Positions 56,801-60,000 of a stretch of DNA of 60,000 nt are shown here, one piece after another. Under the pieces are notes generated by a model. It was not told where the DNA came from, searched no databases, and saw only the letters and a program-made list of their open reading frames with translations. A program made the position numbers and the translations under genes. This stretch comes from Owenia fusiformis (lineage: Eukaryota > Annelida > Polychaeta > Sabellida > Oweniidae), in contig CAIIXF020000011.1 in the NCBI GenBank assembly GCA_903813345.2, forward strand, positions 3,684,571-3,744,570. Direction: 5' to 3'. Numbering within the stretch: position 1 is the stretch's first letter; every line of letters starts with the position of its first letter.

Positions 56801-58138
56801 ATGGCTGTCATGGTTTTGTTTATGTAATTGTGTTTTTCAAGATTTAGGAGGTATCTTGTTGGCTTTTCTCCTTCATCTACCCATTGACATTTACTTCTAA
56901 AGATAGCGCTTTTAGCCGTCTCTTCTTGCATTAAGTCTATTTCGTTCCTTATTTTTTCAGCTCTGTCTGTTAACTTCTGTCTTTCTGGATCGGCGAGTGA
57001 TTTATTGTTTTCCTGATGTTCAATCATAATTACTTGGCCAATTTTAATATCTAGTTCTTGTTTTTTCTTCCTCTTTTTCTCTGTTGCGTAGCGTCTTGTC
57101 TCCATTTTAATGTTAAATTTGATTAATTCCCATAAACTATTTGGGTTGAGGTTTTCATTGTTCTGCTTTACATTGTTGATTATTACTTTTATGCTTTCTA
57201 CATATTCTTTGTCTTTGAGTAATGTGTTGTTAAGTTTCCAGATGCCCGGTCCCCTCCTCTGGTTTAATAATTTGAGTTCAAGTTTTACTGGTCCATGGTC
57301 AGCAATTTTCCTTTTCACCATCGTTTCACTTAGAATCTCTGTATTCTTTGTTTGTTGGTAGATGTCTCTAGTTACTAGAAAATAGTCTAGTCTACATTTA
57401 ATTGTGTTGTCGTGATTGTTCCAAGTGTATTTTCTACTATGTGGATGTTTTTGTCGCCATACATCGCATAGGTCGTGTTCCTCTATCATATTTGTAATAA
57501 GCGCCCTTGTTTTGATATGTGAAGCTTGTCTTCCACCTTCTTTGTCCTTTGATATATCTAATGGGACATTGAAATCTCCTCCAATAATGATTGAGTTTTC
57601 ATTTTTGTCTCTTAGTTTTTCTTTAATATTTTGAAATAGATTGCTGTCGTCATGGTTGTGGCCGTAAACATTTACCAGTGTAATGAGTTTGCCTTTTAAG
57701 AGGCAGTCCATGATGATGAATCTCCCGTCTTTGTCGATATCACAGTTTATGATTTCAGGGTTAGGAATACATTTTTTGTTTATTAATGTTGCTACTCCAA
57801 CTGAATTTGTAGCTGTAGTTGTGAAGTAGGCTTCTCCTCCCCATTGTTGCTTCCAGTTCTTGTCTTGCCCTTTTCCGCAGTGCGTTTCTTGTAAGAATGC
57901 GATGTCAAAATTATCTTCTTGTATATATGTAAATATTTTTTTACGTTTGACCTTGTCCTGTAGACCCTTTACATTAACTGATACTATTCTAATTGACATT
58001 TATACAGATTTGTTATGTTACCCTTGCATTGGTTTATACATTTAATTATTATTTTAATTGAAATAAATTTTGCTGAAATCTTATATAAAGAATGTTGCTC
58101 GTAGAGCGTATTGGGATGATAGTGGAATTCTACCATCT
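53896..58138 (-). mobile_element. L1/Tx1-type LINE, antisense in intron 1 of gene 2
   Basis: The element runs on the minus strand from about 58138 to a poly-A tail (T-run at 53896-53914). A direct repeat CAATGCAATCTTT flanks it at 53883-53895 and 58139-58151. It has one ORF (ORF2) of 1,261 codons, only about 139 bp of sequence upstream of it and a 3' UTR of about 300 bp with a short TACATGTAAATG repeat. No ORF1 is present, so it is 5'-truncated just above ORF2. The intact ORF, clear tail and exact duplication indicate a young insertion. Confidence 0.93.
54214..57999 (-). CDS. LINE ORF2: APE endonuclease and reverse transcriptase, 1,261 aa
   Basis: The N-terminal APE-type endonuclease spans residues 1 to about 240: Asn9 in VNVKG, QETH 37-40, GGDFN 140-144, RLDYF near 203-207 and ADHGP 233-237, all expected catalytic positions. 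The RT domain (about 470-760) shows NNKTPGSDGL, NWRPITLLN, DQTGFISNRYIGENIR, TIDFQKAFDSLEW, GVRQGCPLSP and the catalytic YADD (residues 708-711, genomic 55867-55878). A C-terminal CELC...HGLYEC zinc-knuckle-like motif follows. GPGIWKLN after the endonuclease and DQTGF..R.IGENIR point to the L1/Tx1 clade. The length is close to L1 ORF2. No stop or frameshift is seen. In the cell it would nick DNA and copy its own RNA at the target site. Confidence 0.95.
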   Translation of the reverse strand: MSIRIVSVNVKGLQDKVKRKKIFTYIQEDNFDIAFLQETHCGKGQDKNWKQQWGGEAYFTTTATNSVGVATLINKKCIPNPEIINCDIDKDGRFIIMDCLLKGKLITLVNVYGHNHDDSNLFQNIKEKLRDKNENSIIIGGDFNVPLDISKDKEGGRQASHIKTRALITNMIEEHDLCDVWRQKHPHSRKYTWNNHDNTIKCRLDYFLVTRDIYQQTKNTEILSETMVKRKIADHGPVKLELKLLNQRRGPGIWKLNNTLLKDKEYVESIKVIINNVKQNNENLNPNSLWELIKFNIKMETRRYATEKKRKKKQELDIKIGQVIMIEHQENNKSLADPERQKLTDRAEKIRNEIDLMQEETAKSAIFRSKCQWVDEGEKPTRYLLNLEKHNYINKTMTAIEDEEGVLITDQKQISEEQAKFYSELYKTRIVETTKFDKDFFPKGENLELNKDEKQNCEGHITADECRKQISNLKNNKTPGSDGLSSEFYKTFVDDIIDPMCASFNYSKNNKDMTIEQKRGIITLIPKKGKDPNKIKNWRPITLLNNDYKIMTKAIAERIKKVLYKLINVDQTGFISNRYIGENIRLSLDVMEHLTQQGKNGIMATIDFQKAFDSLEWKFIYKTLKYFNFGTDLIAWVETFYNGINSTIINNGFTSRYFNLERGVRQGCPLSPYIFILCAEVLSNATRKTDKIKGINLTENEELRISQYADDTCLFLKDASYLENALDLFNKFEMISGLKINKEKTTVVTIGKDNQINKQKTQRICTNIGVNLEEKEINLLGLTIPIDGRNIEEINYSKPIRTILRLAQIWKQRNLSLMGKIVVIKSLLLSQLTYPMSVLKAPTAEMTKELERILFDFIWDGKPDKIARKTLRGGIPYGGLEMTHIPSLANKLKLKWIKKLTDDNIKSKWKILWQQQFEDIREHAWEYNLREINPMIASNIKLTAARDVYNAWCAIHYKEYKDIHTPENQIIWNNRHVQNRRETLYIEGWKSKGIIYIKQLYEDNQLIPYQALKRKFDLINTTFIQWYHIIHSIPAEWRNQIKTPRRTETETDVKEKSISIKELQTMTNKDTYNILIKSHTEEPIKQQQLWEKAIDNTNINWKSNYCRIYITTKETKLRYFQYRILLRTIFFNKMLHNMKIKTSPQCELCKEDKQDTIEHGLYECIAVKPFIEMVTQLCQIQNLTRAKYFLGENTSLGENLTLLLVKHYIYLNKLDNKPPNMTGLEKYVEAQEIISRSNAEKNNKLEAYDKAWKTAQKIFKQ

Positions 58139-58151
58139 CAATGCAATCTTT

Positions 58152-59097
58152 ATTTGAAACCTATTATACCCGTTAGATGTAGACCTAGATTAGAAAACAG
58201 ATTATATTTACTTAATTTCTACCATATTTAGAATAAGATGTTATAACTAACAGATCATTTCTTTCCGTATTCAAACTGTAAAACTGGAGATAATAATTAT
58301 TCATTGTGACATCATATGAAAATGAGATTATTTTATCCGACTCTTTATTACATTTCACACATTTTTCATTTGGTTGAAAAATAATTAAATTACAAACAAA
58401 ATCCCATAACTTAGTGATCACTATGTATTAATTTAGTGTGTTTTAAAAAAATGAAGAGAACGTGATTTGCAAATATATGGCGACTACATGTATCTGTATT
58501 CACCTTAAACTTTTATGAAATGGTCAATTATGGCTCATTAAACACGTTGAAAGGGGAACTTGAATGATTGTTTAAATCTTTATTTTCACATATTATTTTA
58601 TAGGTTATTAACGTTGTTTACTGTGAAAGGAAAGATTGTTGATTTTTTTCACTTCGTATAAAACGATGAAATTAACGCATGCATTTCATTTTTTATTGGC
58701 ATCAACTTTCCACATTACTTTTTCCCTCTGCCCCCTATCATCATGGTTTTTACGCTAAAACGTGTTAATTATCTATGACTGAAGCTAGAAAAACACAAAC
58801 TTGAAATGTGTACTATTAAACACCTTTGCAGATATGATTGTTTAATTTTTAAACTGTTTCATTAAAAAATAGATCAGCGGAGCAATATCAATACTAAAGG
58901 TTCCATGGAATGGAAATATTTAATTTTCTTCAACAAAACATATTTCTGAATTTTCTTGTGTTTTATTACTATTTTTGCGTCAAGAGAAGATGGTTATAAC
59001 TTTTTGAATCCATGTTATGTTTTAAACAATATAAATGTGATATTCCAAACAGTTGTTTATTGTAATTCAAATGTATGCACTATATTTATTATTCCAG
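58152..59097. other. Remainder of intron 1 of gene 2
   Basis: AT-rich intronic sequence ending in a TATTTATTATTCCAG acceptor. No other features are recognised. Confidence 0.4.
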
Positions 59098-59227
59098 TAC
59101 AATTCGCCGTGACTGTAGAAAAGTATACGTGGGCCAATACGGTATGCGGAAAACTAGGCGTCGAATGGAAATATGCCATCGACTTTGATGATGAGGAGAG
59201 GTTTTTCCATTTGGTCCAAGTCGCAAC
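59098..59227 (+). CDS. Gene 2 exon 2: first half of CTLD
   Basis: The acceptor ATTATTCCAG precedes a frame reading IQFAVTVEKYTWANTVCGKL then GVEWKYAIDFDDEERF. It aligns with gene 1 exon 2 (TW-D-VC, LKYAID/WKYAID, DDERF/DEERF). Using the GT at 59228 gives exactly 130 bp and phase 2, as in gene 1. The GT four bases later (GTATCT) looks stronger but changes the phase. The remaining exons lie beyond 60000. The sequence after 59231 holds a repeat and no further exon before the window end. Confidence 0.78.
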
Positions 59228-59329
59228 GTTGGTATCTTTCTTTCATATTTTGCACGCAATATAGATTTTCCGGCAACCGCATTGATGTTACCAATAATGA
59301 GATTATAATTAAATAAATGATTTGACTTG

Positions 59330-59660
59330 CAATACAGGACATATTGTGCTCGAGAAATCATGTCGAGTGCCAATACAGAATAAAGAGAGCACAGTATATT
59401 GTATTGCACTTCAAAATAATTATATTACGTCTTTATCGTGTGAACTTAGGCCAATACATTTTACTTAGAAAATAATCCCTAGAAAATATTCTGTATTCTC
59501 TGTATAGCTTTTGAAATTGTCCCGTCCGTACCAATATTTTCACTATTGTTATGGAGATGATCAATGGGGACAATCTCAGTAGCATACAGAATGGTACATC
59601 AAAGCAACTGACATCAAAGCAATCAGAGGGCATCATTTTACAGATCAAACGATAAATCTA
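59330..59660. repeat. Third copy of the palindrome-rich repeat
   Basis: Blocks GCTCGAGAAATC, TTGCACTTCAAAATAATTAT, CCAATACATTTTACTT, CCGTACCAATATTTTC and GGGGACAATCTCAGTAGCA follow the same order as at 51370-52030, with more divergence and small deletions. Confidence 0.75.
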
Positions 59661-59796
59661 AAGTAATAACTGTTTTATAACAAAATCATGAATAATGTTA
59701 TTCGTATTTCGTGCTTCTCGAAACCTACCCTGCAAAATGGCAATACTTGACCCAAATGAATGTGGGTGGGTTTTGCTTTTCTCTCATGTTACATTT

Positions 59797-60000
59797 ACCC
59801 CCTATAGAATTAGTTGTCAATTGTTCTTTTCGGTCTTACAAAAAGCCGTAAAACGGGCTAAATTTGGCCGTGGTCTGAAAATAGAGGTGTTCAGAAAACG
59901 CAATATCTTGGAAAATACTAATCCTTTTGTGTTCAATTTTCTGGAAAAAAGAAGCGATTGTGTATGTGTAGCTCCCGTTGTTAGTCAGTCGTAAAACATG
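59797..60000 (+). mobile_element. Diverged partial copy of the TTAA-type inverted-repeat element
   Basis: CCCCCTATAGAATTAGTTGT followed by TTGTTCTTTTCGGTCTTACA and GCCGTAAAACGGGCTAAATT parallels the left end of copy B at 36272 (CCCCCTATCACACC.., CGTTCTTGCCAGTCCTACGA, GTCGTAAAACGGGCTCAAT). It runs to the window edge. The 99-residue frame 59695-59994 is a by-product. Confidence 0.6.

Noticed and set aside
54476-57634. Many plus-strand hydrophobic open frames
   Set aside because: They are antisense shadows of the LINE ORF2 on the minus strand.
59695-59994. 99-residue open frame at the window end
   Set aside because: It lies over a diverged copy of the TTAA-type inverted-repeat element.

Overview
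This is a window of animal nuclear DNA, AT-rich, with GT-AG introns, long introns, many transposons and large tandem satellites. The protein families (C-type lectin-like domain, complement control protein or 'sushi' modules, LINE reverse transcriptases, mariner and TSO1-type CXC repeat proteins) and the density of foldback and miniature inverted-repeat elements suggest a marine invertebrate. I cannot fix the phylum from the sequence.

The only convincing host genes are two tandem, same-strand paralogues. Gene 1 (31576-43086) can be assembled from five exons with compatible phases (1-2-1-1). It gives a predicted 920-residue type I membrane protein: signal peptide, short Cys-rich N-terminal segment, C-type lectin-like domain (CTLD), ten sushi modules in one 1,980-bp exon, a transmembrane helix and a short tail. 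Gene 2 begins at 51067. Its first exon and its 130-bp CTLD exon (59098-59227) are clear paralogues of gene 1 exons 1 and 2, and the rest lies beyond the window. The architecture suits a cell-surface recognition or adhesion receptor, possibly innate immune; that role is inference.

Layout. 1-5.9 kb: a LINE reverse-transcriptase fragment present twice in direct orientation, the second copy nested inside a TTAA-flanked inverted-repeat element. 5.9-14 kb: non-coding DNA with several inverted-repeat elements and a tRNA-derived SINE. 14.4-16.35 kb: a 119-bp ACGT-rich satellite. 16.8-25.3 kb: a possible first exon, G-tract minisatellites, a GGTCA-rich element, a piggyBac-like MITE, several foldbacks and a duplicated segment. 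25.9-27.0 kb: a palindromic mariner derivative. 28.7-31.4 kb: a 190-bp ACGT-rich satellite ending about 0.2 kb before gene 1. 31.6-43.1 kb: gene 1 with transposon-filled introns. 44.2-47.0 kb: a large palindromic element carrying decayed CXC-domain and nuclease-like coding sequence. 51-60 kb: the start of gene 2, with a 4.2-kb antisense L1/Tx1-type LINE (uninterrupted 1,261-codon ORF2) in its first intron.

Two themes stand out: the tandem CTLD/sushi receptor family, and the repeated formation of palindromic transposon derivatives in which two copies of one element end, coding sequence included, face each other. All calls come from reading the sequence; no database search or expression evidence was available.
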